Shown: one piece after another, positions 16,701 to 24,253 of the stretch
Layout of the letters: the number at the start of each line of letters is the position of its first letter
Position numbering within the stretch: position 1 is the stretch's first letter
Source: JAVBQJ01 sp031549115
GTDB taxonomy: Bacteria > Verrucomicrobiota > Lentisphaeria > Victivallales > Victivallaceae
NCBI GenBank assembly: GCA_031549115.1
Contig: JAVBQJ010000078.1
Coordinates: 18,155 to 82,154 of the forward strand
Reading direction: 5' to 3'
Length of the DNA: 64,000 nt
Made by a program: the position numbers and the translations under genes
The notes under the pieces: generated by a model
The model's input: only the letters and a program-made list of their open reading frames with translations
Told to the model about the DNA's origin: nothing
Databases searched by the model: none

Positions 16701-16775
16701 GTACACCCCGCCGCCGGCGCAACCGAGCTTTATCGCTTGCTGCCGCCAACGTCAACCCCCGACAAGCAGGAGTAA
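13734..16775 (+). CDS. Secreted LamG plus GH42-like beta-galactosidase-type glycosidase
   Basis: 1013 residues. A short hydrophobic N-terminus (MTKLLSLLWYVPFVAGAATEP) looks like a signal peptide. Residues about 20-255 form a LamG/concanavalin-like lectin domain (FSISAWVLKS, WQELTCVYDAGNITLYVDG). Residues about 290-700 form a TIM barrel like family 42, with GGDAGEWYWPG containing a likely acid/base Glu. A trimerisation-like Rossmann domain (VALIFDEKKS, DYKLYVFLNPY) and a small beta domain follow. The enzyme likely trims galactoside-containing polysaccharide outside the cytoplasm, with the lectin domain helping binding. Family 42 assignment is by pattern only. Confidence 0.8.
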   Translation: MTKLLSLLWYVPFVAGAATEPIAAFDFRQAAGSQEIRDQSGQFRCISDSGAFVVENDALRVAFGARFRVPELGSKLGEHFSISAWVLKSAETRIYRTPLVSCGYTASHEGNAPGRNEFDFLWQINGFVPEFQTYGGGLTVNASPYSGEFFYSDSSWRRHQEDEPVAMNRWQELTCVYDAGNITLYVDGRAVAAKPRTSERAPLLVSGFDLYIGALREKNEADNSVSAEMLINDLRFYNRALTAAEVAQDYAQSRSRFPETPVTLQATRAYFSEEMRDLDEEMTNRLPQTAAFAAQPPADPYPADHRIHAELRRNEGQVQLFLDGKPLAPVAANPIQFEPGFWTSQEFVRDFAAAGVTINLVGMPGICSWIGENEYDYSVIDRRIREAIAASPEARIVPVIFSLPPVWFHEKYPDELEEYYISAAEPELGKTKWRGSGAPLGSDVWLNLSLDMLRDFVRHCETSDYANHIVGYAFPGGDAGEWYWPGLFTGGGGITGYSAPTLANFRKFLQQKYATDAALQQAWSDPAVTRTNAEVPTPQERRATERGFFRDPAVARNVYDFRQFLNERTFFNFNESARVIREAAGSDRIIITYYGYPLYFAGRNWTLQYAGLQSSRDALTSPYIDMIATPVSYLNRRGGQVGANIAGFSGSAALHGKVICREEDIRTHFFPRMEFGRTSTLSETVQVMKRGYGYYLTDNYMMWYVCQGGNHSYHQEDMMRQFREFQQMADAAVTVDREAVAEVALIFDEKKSMDALAISDNNFITRHTWETYEAAHRMGTPFRLYYLEDLAEDAMPDYKLYVFLNPYRIEPALLAKIRRKMARNNAVAVWCYAPGFIGDAGFDVGNMRNVSGIQLKECEPGAFTVANVKSHPITRYVTGQRNFSCDPAFAVDDPDAEILAGSGTAGTLAVKGQDIYTLEPLSGGMLRGLAEYAGAHIYLAQDDVLTANRSYLMLIADEAGERTITLPAKATVTDAVTGAVIVENQSQFTVHPAAGATELYRLLPPTSTPDKQE

Positions 16776-17027
16776 AAACGAGCCGTCGCCAGAGCGCAGT
16801 CATCAACTATGGAAAGGAAGCACAATAAAACTTTTGACAGAAACACATCTTTAACGAAAGGAAACGGACCGTGAAATGTTGTTCCCAGGCTTTCAATGTG
16901 ATGAAATTGCGAGGAATTGACACACAATATGATGGGCATTTCGTATAATGTCGATTATGTGATGCGTTTCGTGCTTACGTTTCATTTCCGGTTCTCCTGT
17001 TTCTTTTTATATAGTTTTTGATAGACA
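16776..17027. other. Intergenic stretch with AT-rich control region
   Basis: No gene is seen. The stretch becomes AT-rich towards the second pseudopilin gene and holds the left arm of a 19-bp inverted repeat, with TATAAT at 16944-16949 inside that arm. TTGACA at 16917-16922 is 21 bp away, too far for a normal promoter. Confidence 0.5.
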
Positions 17028-17071
17028 ATGAATTACGTTATCATTTCACCTAACATAATCGACATTATACG
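16942..17071. repeat. 19-bp perfect inverted repeat spanning the pseudopilin start
   Basis: CGTATAATGTCGATTATGT (16942-16960) is the exact reverse complement of 17053-17071. Each arm contains its own dyad, ATAAT-GTCG-ATTAT or its mirror. The right arm lies inside the predicted coding region, shortly after the ATG at 17028. It could be a pair of operators or, in RNA, a stem closing a 92-nt loop around the start codon. Confidence 0.7.
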
Positions 17072-17735
17072 TCATAATTTTACACTAATAGAACTTCTGG
17101 TCGTGATCGCGATCATCGCGATCCTCGCCAGCATGCTGTTGCCCGCACTGTCAAAGGCGCGGGCAGCGGCGCAGGCCGCCAGTTGCGTCAACAATCAGAA
17201 ACAGCTCGTTCTGGGGTGCGTGCTTTACGCCCAGGACGCGCAGGATTATTTTCCGTTGGCCGCGCTCCCCGGCTGGTTCTTCGATCTGCAGCAGTATGTC
17301 GGCAACGGCGCGGACGGTTGGATCACGGACGGGAGCAGACCGAACAGCAAGTGTTTCACCTGTCCGGCGGATTCCGTGGAAGCGGCGTGGCCGGACAATG
17401 CCTATTTTCGCGGCTTGAACTATCTGTATAACTTTCAGTTCGGCTATTCGGGCGCCCTGGATGTGTGGCCGGCGCACCGGAACCCGAAGAATCCATCGCA
17501 AAGTGTGGTGCTGGTGGATGGGAAAAACTGCTCGCTGGGAACGGATGGGCAGTATGCCTTCGACCGCGCCGGAAATTCCGGTGAATACCGGCCGGAGTTC
17601 TTCTGTGACCTGCGTCATAACAGCCGGATCAATGCCGCCTTTTACGACGGGCATGTGGGAAGCATGATGCACAAAGACATCTCCACCGAAATTTGGCTGC
17701 CGAATATCTCGTATTTCCTCTTCGATTACCAGTGA
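17028..17735 (+). CDS. Pseudopilin-like protein with long leader and H-X9-DG motif
   Basis: 235 residues. The core leader RHNFTLIELLVVIAI and the following ILASMLLPALSKARAAAQ match the first pseudopilin, and the C-terminal part has LRHNSRINAAFYDGHVGS, the H-x9-DG motif. The leader is unusually long (17 residues before TLIELL), includes one arm of the inverted repeat, and has no ribosome site before the ATG; initiation may therefore occur elsewhere, for example at a non-ATG codon near RHN. Prepilin peptidase processing is expected. It is followed after 18 bp by a glycosidase-like gene, repeating the pairing seen at 13023-16775. Confidence 0.87.
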   Translation: MNYVIISPNIIDIIRHNFTLIELLVVIAIIAILASMLLPALSKARAAAQAASCVNNQKQLVLGCVLYAQDAQDYFPLAALPGWFFDLQQYVGNGADGWITDGSRPNSKCFTCPADSVEAAWPDNAYFRGLNYLYNFQFGYSGALDVWPAHRNPKNPSQSVVLVDGKNCSLGTDGQYAFDRAGNSGEYRPEFFCDLRHNSRINAAFYDGHVGSMMHKDISTEIWLPNISYFLFDYQ

Positions 17736-17753
17736 GTCAACTAAGGAAGCAAT

Positions 17754-19808
17754 ATGAACGCATTATTAAAATACGGCACCGGCATTCTTCTCACCATGAT
17801 GCTGCCTGCCGTCCAGGCCGTGGAGGTGATTCCGGTGGACATCGCGAAATTCACGCCGGTCGGCGACAACCGGAAGTTCGTCCGCATCGATCCGGAGGTG
17901 GAGTACAAATCCATCCCGGCGCTGCTCTTCGACATGCCGGAATTCACCGCCTTTCAGGTGACGCAGGAGGTTACGGTCAAGCCCAACCGTTACTATCTCT
18001 TGCAGGCGGTGTTGAAGTTGAACAACCCGTACATCGAGGAGCGCGGTTACGCCGGGTTGCATATCATCGTGTCGGATTCCGGCGGCAACCACATCGCCAG
18101 TACCACCTTTCTGACCGCGGTTTCCGACTGGAAGCCCCATGAGCTGGCGTTCCGGTCGGACAAGAGCGGGACCATGTATGTGACCTTCTCGGCGATCGAG
18201 GGCAAAGGGCAGGCGTGGCTCGGCGAGCTGACCCTGACCGAACTCGGAGAGGACGGCGTCGGCAACATCACGCCTTCCGATCCGGCGGCGGCGCAGCTTC
18301 AGGACCGAACCGGCCTTCTGACCTATCAGGATCACCCGGAGGAGATGTATTATCCCACCCGGGTGCCGCCGGAGCCGTCGCGCGGCGACAAGCTGGCATT
18401 CCACAGCGCCGGCAACCAGATTGCCCAGGCGGCGCTGGGGGTCTACGCCTGCGAGGCGCTGACGGGACTGGAGGTAACACTGGCGGGCGATCTGGTACGG
18501 GAGGAGTGCACCGCCCGGATCGAAGCGGACAAGGTGGAAATCCGTTATCTCAAGCCGGAGCCGTATTATGCCGACGCGTTGCGTTTCTTCGACTATCCGG
18601 TGTTCCTGCGGCGGAATCAACCGGTGGACATTCCGGCGAACGAAAACCGCCGCTTCTTCTTCACGCTCGCCGTCCCCGCCGGGACGCCGCCGGGAATCTA
18701 CCAGGCGCCGGTGACGCTCCGGAGCGCCGGGCAGCCGGAACGCGAGGTCACACTGGAATTGGAGGTCTATCCGTTCGATCTGGAAGATTCGGACAATACC
18801 TATTTCTTTTATCACAATACCGCGTTCGACGCCCGGATCGCCGCCGATATGGCGCGTCACGGCCTGAACAGCATCACCATGTACGACAGCGCGACCATGA
18901 AGGACGGCCGCCTGGATTCCCGGATCGACTGCTTCGCCCGGGAAATGCGGACGGGCGGGCTTTTTCACCCGCAGCATCCGCCGTTGTACTTGTACTGCGG
19001 TCGTGACGGAATCGCCACCTTCGCCCCCCCCGGGCAATTGGTGGCGCCGTTGATGGAGGCCGGGAAAAAGGCCGGTTGGGAGGACTTTTATTTGTATTGC
19101 GTCGACGAACCCAATTCGTCGGAGCGCATCGAGGAAGCCAAACAGGCGATCCCGCAACTGCGGGAGGCCGCCCCCGAAGCCAAAATCACCACCGCCATCG
19201 GCATCGGCGGATTGGAAGGCGGACTGGGACCGCTTTACGACCTGCTGATTCTGGATATGATGGCGATGCGCGACTTGCTTCCGTATGTGGCCGCCGATCC
19301 CGGAAAAAAGTTCTGGACCTATGAGTGCCGGATGAACGGCAAATCGCCGATGGCGGACCGTTACAGTTTCGGTGTATTCAACTACGCCGCCGGCGGTTCC
19401 GGCTGTGCGCAATGGATCTATTTCGATCCCGACCGCCCCGGTGACGGGCGCAAAGGCGTAGTCTACGGTTACGTGCTGGTCGAGCCGGACGATATCGTAC
19501 CCTCCATCGGTTACGAGGCCAAGCGCGAAGGCATCACCGATGCCCGGTACATCCAGATGGTGGAAAAATTAATCACCGGAGCGAAAAATCCGGATTCGAC
19601 CGCCGTCCGAACCGCCGCCGCCACGCTGGCGGAGATCCGCGGAACGGTCGATTTGGACTCGTTCCACCAGCGCATGGAAGCGATGAACGGCATCGAATTC
19701 CGTCTGGACAACCAGCCGCAAACGGGGTGGGAAGCGACTTTCCCGGACCGCTGGCGGGAGCGCCTGGCGCGGCATATCATCGAACTCGGCAACGAACTGC
19801 AACAGTAA
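17754..19808 (+). CDS. Secreted glycoside-hydrolase-like protein (DUF4091/GH123-like)
   Basis: 684 residues with a signal peptide (MNALLKYGTGILLTMMLPAVQA). The N-terminal 350 residues are beta-rich; a barrel follows with YLYCVDEPNSSERIEEA, a VDEP signature like the catalytic Asp-Glu pair of family 123, and the end (YEAKREGITDARYIQMVEKLI) is typical of DUF4091 proteins. Family 123 enzymes cleave N-acetylgalactosaminides; that substrate is not assured here. Another reading is an uncharacterised family related to 123. It belongs to the plus-strand polysaccharide cluster and is 17 bp from the next gene. Confidence 0.72.
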   Translation: MNALLKYGTGILLTMMLPAVQAVEVIPVDIAKFTPVGDNRKFVRIDPEVEYKSIPALLFDMPEFTAFQVTQEVTVKPNRYYLLQAVLKLNNPYIEERGYAGLHIIVSDSGGNHIASTTFLTAVSDWKPHELAFRSDKSGTMYVTFSAIEGKGQAWLGELTLTELGEDGVGNITPSDPAAAQLQDRTGLLTYQDHPEEMYYPTRVPPEPSRGDKLAFHSAGNQIAQAALGVYACEALTGLEVTLAGDLVREECTARIEADKVEIRYLKPEPYYADALRFFDYPVFLRRNQPVDIPANENRRFFFTLAVPAGTPPGIYQAPVTLRSAGQPEREVTLELEVYPFDLEDSDNTYFFYHNTAFDARIAADMARHGLNSITMYDSATMKDGRLDSRIDCFAREMRTGGLFHPQHPPLYLYCGRDGIATFAPPGQLVAPLMEAGKKAGWEDFYLYCVDEPNSSERIEEAKQAIPQLREAAPEAKITTAIGIGGLEGGLGPLYDLLILDMMAMRDLLPYVAADPGKKFWTYECRMNGKSPMADRYSFGVFNYAAGGSGCAQWIYFDPDRPGDGRKGVVYGYVLVEPDDIVPSIGYEAKREGITDARYIQMVEKLITGAKNPDSTAVRTAAATLAEIRGTVDLDSFHQRMEAMNGIEFRLDNQPQTGWEATFPDRWRERLARHIIELGNELQQ

Positions 19809-19825
19809 AAGGTATACACCATATC

Positions 19826-20605
19826 ATGGATGAAGCATTGCGGAAAAAATTGTGGCTGTGGGGTCAGCAGCCGGGCAGCCATCATACCATCTATCCGGGC
19901 ATGCCCGGCGTCAACCGGATGACCCCGGTGGAGGGGTGCCGAAAGCTCGGTTTGCCCAATTGCTGCCGGGTGGTGATGAACAATCTGCCCGCTCCGGCTG
20001 ATTTCGACGCCGAAGCCGCCCGGTTGGATCATCTGGACCGGGTGGTATGGTCGATCACCGGCTCCTGGGGTTCGGTGCGCAACGACGACGGACGCGGCGA
20101 TCTCGACGCGGTCATCGATCTGGCGCGCCGCCACCCCAATATCACCGGCGGCATTCTGGATGACTTCCTGACCGAAAAGCGCCGCACTGTTTTCACGCCG
20201 GAAAAGCTGCTTGCGTTCAAGGATGAGTTCCGGCAGACGCTCGGGCGGGCATTGGATCTCTGGATCGTGGTCTACGACTTCGAGCTGGAGCTGCCGATCC
20301 GGGAACATCTTCAGGCCTGCGACGTGATCACCTATTGGAGCTGGTTTCCGGACAAGATCGCCGAATTCGAACGGAACTTCGCCCGGGTCCGGGCCATGGT
20401 TCCCGACAAGCCGCTGCTGTTGGGGCTCTATCTGTGGGATTATGTCGGCGACCGGGAGCGGAATGCCGACGAATTCACCGCGGAGTTGCAGCGCAACGAG
20501 AAAATGTTGCGTGACGGGGTGATCGACGGCATGGTTATCTGCTCCAATTGCAGCTTCGATATCGGGTTAAAAACCTTCGATATCTTGAAAACATGGTGTT
20601 CGTAA
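19826..20605 (+). CDS. Conserved hypothetical TIM-barrel protein
   Basis: 259 residues from MDEALRKKLWLWGQQPGSHH; AAAAGG lies upstream and the longer reading from 19727 overlaps the previous gene. I do not recognise a named family. The alternating strand/helix pattern, with VVWSITGSWGSVRNDDG, GGILDDFLTEKR, LWIVVYDFELE and CDVITYWSWF, suggests a TIM barrel with acidic residues at strand ends, as in glycosidase-like folds. No signal peptide is seen, so it should be cytoplasmic. It lies between two glycosidase-like genes, so a role in breaking down the same glycan is a reasonable guess. Confidence 0.65.
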   Translation: MDEALRKKLWLWGQQPGSHHTIYPGMPGVNRMTPVEGCRKLGLPNCCRVVMNNLPAPADFDAEAARLDHLDRVVWSITGSWGSVRNDDGRGDLDAVIDLARRHPNITGGILDDFLTEKRRTVFTPEKLLAFKDEFRQTLGRALDLWIVVYDFELELPIREHLQACDVITYWSWFPDKIAEFERNFARVRAMVPDKPLLLGLYLWDYVGDRERNADEFTAELQRNEKMLRDGVIDGMVICSNCSFDIGLKTFDILKTWCS

Positions 20606-20647
20606 GCTATAATAGAATAAAGCAATATCATACAGGACAGGAAATTT

Positions 20648-22648
20648 ATGTTGCACTACTCCTTCCCGCATCGCGCGGCCCATCTGGATTTCCACAATAT
20701 GCCGGAGGCCACCGGCATCGGCAGAGATTTCGATGCGGACGCATTCGCCGCCACCCTCAAGGATTCCGGCGTCCAGGCCGTCACTTTCTTCGCCAAAGAC
20801 TGCAACGGCAACGCCTATTACCCGACCGCCACCGGCGTGCCGCATCCGCATCTGGACTGTGACGTCACCGGCGGCGTGATCCGCGGCAGCAAGCGGGCCG
20901 GGTTGACCGTGACGGTTTACTTCAACGCCGGTTACGACAACACCGCCGGTGTCCGCCACCGGGAGTGGTGCAAGCTTGATGCCGACGGACGCGTCCAACC
21001 GCAGGGAAATTATTACGACACCAAACGCAGCGACTATTTCCTGCGTGCGATGTGTCCCAACAGCAATTACCGTGACTATCTGTTTTCGATGATTCGCGAG
21101 ATCATCACGAGTCATCCGGATATCGACGGCATTTTCCTCGACTGTTACACCTTTTTCGGCTGTCACGGCCACGAATGCATCGAAGCGATGCGTACTGCCG
21201 GCGTCGATATCTTCGACCCGGCGGCCGTCCGGCAATTCGCCATCGACAGCACCCACCGCATGGCCCGCGAAATCGAAGAACTGGCGTTGTCGTTAAAGCC
21301 GACGCTCAATGTCTACCACAACGGCATCGCCTACCGGCGCCAGCTCAATCATGTCGAAATTGAAGTCCTGCCCAACGGCGGCTGGGGCTACGATTATCTG
21401 CCGGCGGCGTTGCATTACGCCCGGACGCTGGGCAAACCGGTCCAAACCATGACCGGCCGCTTCCAGAACACCTGGGGCGATGTCAACGGCGTCCGTACCG
21501 AAGCGGGAATCGAACACGATTTCCTCTATTCGCTGGCGCACGGCGGCTGGTGTTCGATCGGCGACCATATGCCCCGGCACGGGCAGCTCCACCCGGAGGT
21601 TTACCGCCGTTGCCGCCGCATCTATGAGCGGGTCGCCCGGTTGGAGCCGGAGCTGGAGGGGCAGCGTCCGCTGCCGGAGATCCTGGTCCTCTCCCCGCCA
21701 ATGCGCGACTTCCCGGAACCGATGCCGACGCCGCAGGGCGACGGCTGGCGGATGACGCCGTCCATTTTCGGCGCGGTCCGGGTCCTGTCCGAGTTGAAGC
21801 TGCAATTCGATGTCGGCGACGATCTGATCGATCTGGCGCCCTACCGGGTGGTCATCCTGCCCGATGACGTTCGCCTCGACGGCCCCCTCGCGGACAAGCT
21901 GGCGCGCTATCTGGAACAGGGCGGCAAAATCCTCTCCAGCGGCGAATCCGGTCTCGCGCCGGATTCCGACCGGTTCGCACTGGCGGCGTATCGCAACATC
22001 GAATGCGCGGGTCCGGAGACCGCGTTCTACAACTTCATCGGCCCGGCCAAAGACAGTTGGCCGTTCACCAACTACCAGCGCGGCGGCATCCGGCTGCGCA
22101 ATGCCGGAGACGCCGTTGGTTTCGGTCACTTCTATCAGCCGGAATTCAACCGGGACAGCTGGAGCGGCGAACAGTTGAATTATTACGTCGCCCCCGAAGA
22201 CGCCCCGGTGGCACCGGCGGCGCTCGGCAACGACGCCGTGATCCATATCGGAATCCCGGCCTTTTCCTCCTATGGAACCGACGCGGCGGAACCGATGCGG
22301 GCCTGGCTGGGAAGCCTGTTGCGCCACTGGCTGCCGCAGCCGCGTCTCGAAACCCGCAACCTGCCCAGTTTCGCGGTGGCGTCGGTGATGCGGCGCGAGC
22401 ATGATTACCGGATCCACTTGCTCAATTATGTCCCACAGCGGCGCGGCAAAGCGGAAATCATCGACGAACCCATCGACGCCAACGACGTCGAATTGACGCT
22501 GCGGCTGGAGAAATCCGAGAAAATCCGCGAGGTTCTTTCGGTCGAAAGCGGTGAGCTCCTGTCTTTCCGCCAGGAGGGAAATACGCTCAAAATCACCCTC
22601 CCCCGGCTCCACGGCTACGCCCTGATCGGCGCACAGCTGACAGAATGA
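20648..22648 (+). CDS. Glycoside-hydrolase-like protein, TIM barrel with GH42-type Rossmann domain
   Basis: 666 residues, no signal peptide. The N-terminal 330 residues look like a family-29/13-type barrel, often called hypothetical glycosyl hydrolase 6: HLDFHNMPEATGIG, VTFFAKDCNGNAYYP, and DGIFLDCYTFFGCHG, whose Asp would be a catalytic candidate. Residues about 370-560 resemble the beta-galactosidase trimerisation domain (YRVVILPDDVRLDG, GKILSSGESGL). A C-terminal beta domain closes the protein. The likely substrate is an imported oligosaccharide, possibly fucose- or galactose-containing, but this is not shown. GGACAGGA precedes the start. Confidence 0.72.
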   Translation: MLHYSFPHRAAHLDFHNMPEATGIGRDFDADAFAATLKDSGVQAVTFFAKDCNGNAYYPTATGVPHPHLDCDVTGGVIRGSKRAGLTVTVYFNAGYDNTAGVRHREWCKLDADGRVQPQGNYYDTKRSDYFLRAMCPNSNYRDYLFSMIREIITSHPDIDGIFLDCYTFFGCHGHECIEAMRTAGVDIFDPAAVRQFAIDSTHRMAREIEELALSLKPTLNVYHNGIAYRRQLNHVEIEVLPNGGWGYDYLPAALHYARTLGKPVQTMTGRFQNTWGDVNGVRTEAGIEHDFLYSLAHGGWCSIGDHMPRHGQLHPEVYRRCRRIYERVARLEPELEGQRPLPEILVLSPPMRDFPEPMPTPQGDGWRMTPSIFGAVRVLSELKLQFDVGDDLIDLAPYRVVILPDDVRLDGPLADKLARYLEQGGKILSSGESGLAPDSDRFALAAYRNIECAGPETAFYNFIGPAKDSWPFTNYQRGGIRLRNAGDAVGFGHFYQPEFNRDSWSGEQLNYYVAPEDAPVAPAALGNDAVIHIGIPAFSSYGTDAAEPMRAWLGSLLRHWLPQPRLETRNLPSFAVASVMRREHDYRIHLLNYVPQRRGKAEIIDEPIDANDVELTLRLEKSEKIREVLSVESGELLSFRQEGNTLKITLPRLHGYALIGAQLTE

Positions 22649-22701
22649 CAATACAGAGCAAAAAAAAGCACAAATCGAGGAAGTGAAACGGTCAAACGGA
22701 G

Positions 22702-22727
22702 GTATTCTATAGATAAGCATAGAATAC
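22702..22727. promoter_or_regulatory. 9-bp inverted repeat in the leader of the corrinoid gene
   Basis: GTATTCTAT (22702-22710) and ATAGAATAC (22719-22727) are exact reverse complements around AGATAAGC. There is no T-run after it, so an operator or a leader RNA hairpin is more likely than a terminator. Confidence 0.5.
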
Positions 22728-22753
22728 TTCCCAAATAACTTCAGGAGATGGAA

Positions 22754-23380
22754 ATGACCGATTACAATGCTTTGAAGAGTGCGGTGATGAGCGGCAAGCG
22801 CAACGACGTCGCGGCCATGGTCCAGGCGGCCATCGACGCCAAAGAAGATTTGAACCTGATCCTCGACCAGGGCATGATCCCGGCGATGCGCGAAATCGGC
22901 GACAAGTTTTCCCGCAACGAAGCCTACGTGCCGGAACTCCTGATCGCCGCCCGCGCCATGCAGGCCGGTCTGGCGCTGATCGAACCGCTGCTCGCCAACT
23001 CCGGCCGCAAACCCCTCGGCAAGGTCGCCGTCGGCACCGTCAAGGGCGATTTGCACGACATCGGCAAGAATCTGGTCGCCATCATGCTCAAAGGAGCCGG
23101 CTACGAAGTCATCGACCTCGGCGTCAACTGCGATGTTGCCAAGTACGAAAGCGCCGTCGCCCAGGGCGCCCAGGTCATCGGCTGCAGTTCGTTGTTGACC
23201 ACCACCATGCCCTACATGAAAGATGTCGTCGAACACTTCAAGGCCAAGGGCATGGATGCCAAGATCATCATCGGCGGCGCCCCCGTCACCCAGGCCTATG
23301 CCGACGAAATCGGCGCCGACGGTTACAGCTCCGATGCCAATGGCGCGGTCAAGCTGGTCGATTCGTTGTTGGCGAAGTAA
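22754..23380 (+). CDS. Methyltransferase corrinoid protein (MtbC/MtaC-like)
   Basis: 208 residues. An N-terminal four-helix cap (residues about 1-85) precedes the B12-binding domain with GDLHDIGKNLV, whose His 101 is the lower axial cobalt ligand, then SSLLTT and IIGGAPV, completing the DxHxxG-SxL-GG signature. Such proteins shuttle methyl groups between a substrate-specific methyltransferase and a second methyltransferase. Neither partner is in the window. AGGAG ends 6 nt before the ATG at 22754, whereas the ATG at 22748 abuts it, so the later start is chosen. It follows the glycosidase cluster, so methylated sugars could be the source, but this is only a guess. Confidence 0.93.
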   Translation: MTDYNALKSAVMSGKRNDVAAMVQAAIDAKEDLNLILDQGMIPAMREIGDKFSRNEAYVPELLIAARAMQAGLALIEPLLANSGRKPLGKVAVGTVKGDLHDIGKNLVAIMLKGAGYEVIDLGVNCDVAKYESAVAQGAQVIGCSSLLTTTMPYMKDVVEHFKAKGMDAKIIIGGAPVTQAYADEIGADGYSSDANGAVKLVDSLLAK

Positions 23381-23389
23381 GTTGGCTAC

Positions 23390-23407
23390 GCGCCGCCGGT
23401 GCGGCGC
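23390..23407 (+). terminator. Hairpin after the corrinoid gene
   Basis: GCGCCGC (23390-23396) and GCGGCGC (23401-23407) pair perfectly around CGGT, 10 nt after the stop codon. There is no T-run, so termination may be Rho-assisted or the hairpin may only protect the mRNA. Confidence 0.4.
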
Positions 23408-23470
23408 AGTGTGATAGTGTTAACGGTGAATTCGGGGCCGCATTGCGCCCCGGCAACCGCGGGGGCGGCT

Positions 23471-23518
23471 CCGTGCCGTGCTCCCTGGCCGCGATGCGGC
23501 CAATTCCTAACGGCACGG
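23471..23518. repeat. Nested palindromic element before ruvA
   Basis: The outer stem CCGTGCCGT (23471-23479)/ACGGCACGG (23510-23518) encloses the inner stem TGGCCGC (23486-23492)/GCGGCCA (23496-23502) with loop GAT. The surrounding 23381-23600 is GC-rich and has no gene. Confidence 0.6.
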
Positions 23519-23621
23519 TCGCGCCTGACCGGCGCTCCAACCCGTGCGCGCTCATAAGCAATTTGTAATTTCCCGAATTGAGGATATATTAAGGAATATA
23601 CAAAATCCGGGGAGAGAAATT

Positions 23622-24242
23622 ATGATCGGAAGATTGCGGGGAACCGTGGTGGAGGCGGGCTTCAGCGAATGCCTGGTCGACGTCAACGGTGTCGGCTATC
23701 AGGTGCAAATACCGCTCAGCACTTTCGAAAAATTGCCCCAATCGGGCGGCGAAGCCACATTGCGTATCCACACGCAGGTGCGCGAAGACGCCATCACCCT
23801 TTACGGCTTTGCCACCGCCGAGGAAAAAGCGTTATTCGAATTGCTGATCACGGTCAATATGATCGGCGGCAAAGTGGCGCTGGCGGTACTGAGCGCGATG
23901 CCGGTCGAAAACTTCTGCCGCGCCGTTACCCAGAGCGATCTGAAGATATTGGGACGTATCCCCGGCATCGGCAAACGGACCGCCGAACGCATCGTGGTCG
24001 AATTGCGCGACAAGCTGGGCCACTTCCTGACCGGCGGCAAAGACGATATGCCGTCCGACACCCCGCCGGCGGTCAATGTGGCCATTGAAGACGCACTGGC
24101 GGCATTCGAACAGCTTGGCTTCAAGCGCGAAAACACCGAACCGGAATTGCGCAAGCTGGCGATGAGCCTGCGTCCGGAAGAATGCTCCACCGAAAACCTG
24201 CTGCGCCGGGCCCTGCTGATCGTCAATCAAAAACAAAAATAA
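23622..24242 (+). CDS. ruvA: Holliday junction branch migration protein RuvA
   Basis: 206 residues from MIGRLRGTVVEAG; GGGGAGAG lies just upstream, and in-frame codons from 23544 are not family-like. Domain I is an OB fold (residues 1-64, VDVNGVGYQVQIP, DAITLYGF), domain II has paired helix-hairpin-helix motifs (GGKVALAVLSA and LGRIPGIGKRTAERIVVEL), and domain III is the C-terminal helical bundle that contacts RuvB. RuvA binds four-way junctions and directs the RuvB motor in recombination repair. ruvB and ruvC are not next to it. The following gene starts within about 12 nt of its stop, so it is probably in the same transcript. Confidence 0.96.
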   Translation: MIGRLRGTVVEAGFSECLVDVNGVGYQVQIPLSTFEKLPQSGGEATLRIHTQVREDAITLYGFATAEEKALFELLITVNMIGGKVALAVLSAMPVENFCRAVTQSDLKILGRIPGIGKRTAERIVVELRDKLGHFLTGGKDDMPSDTPPAVNVAIEDALAAFEQLGFKRENTEPELRKLAMSLRPEECSTENLLRRALLIVNQKQK

Positions 24243-24253
24243 CGGTGAAATTC

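Noticed and set aside
16917..16949. TTGACA with TATAAT as the promoter of the second pseudopilin
   Set aside because: The spacing is 21 bp, too long for a normal sigma-70 promoter; the TATAAT could still act alone.
23471..23518. A second retron RNA at the nested hairpin before ruvA
   Set aside because: There is no reverse transcriptase nearby and no a1/a2-like long complementary ends.
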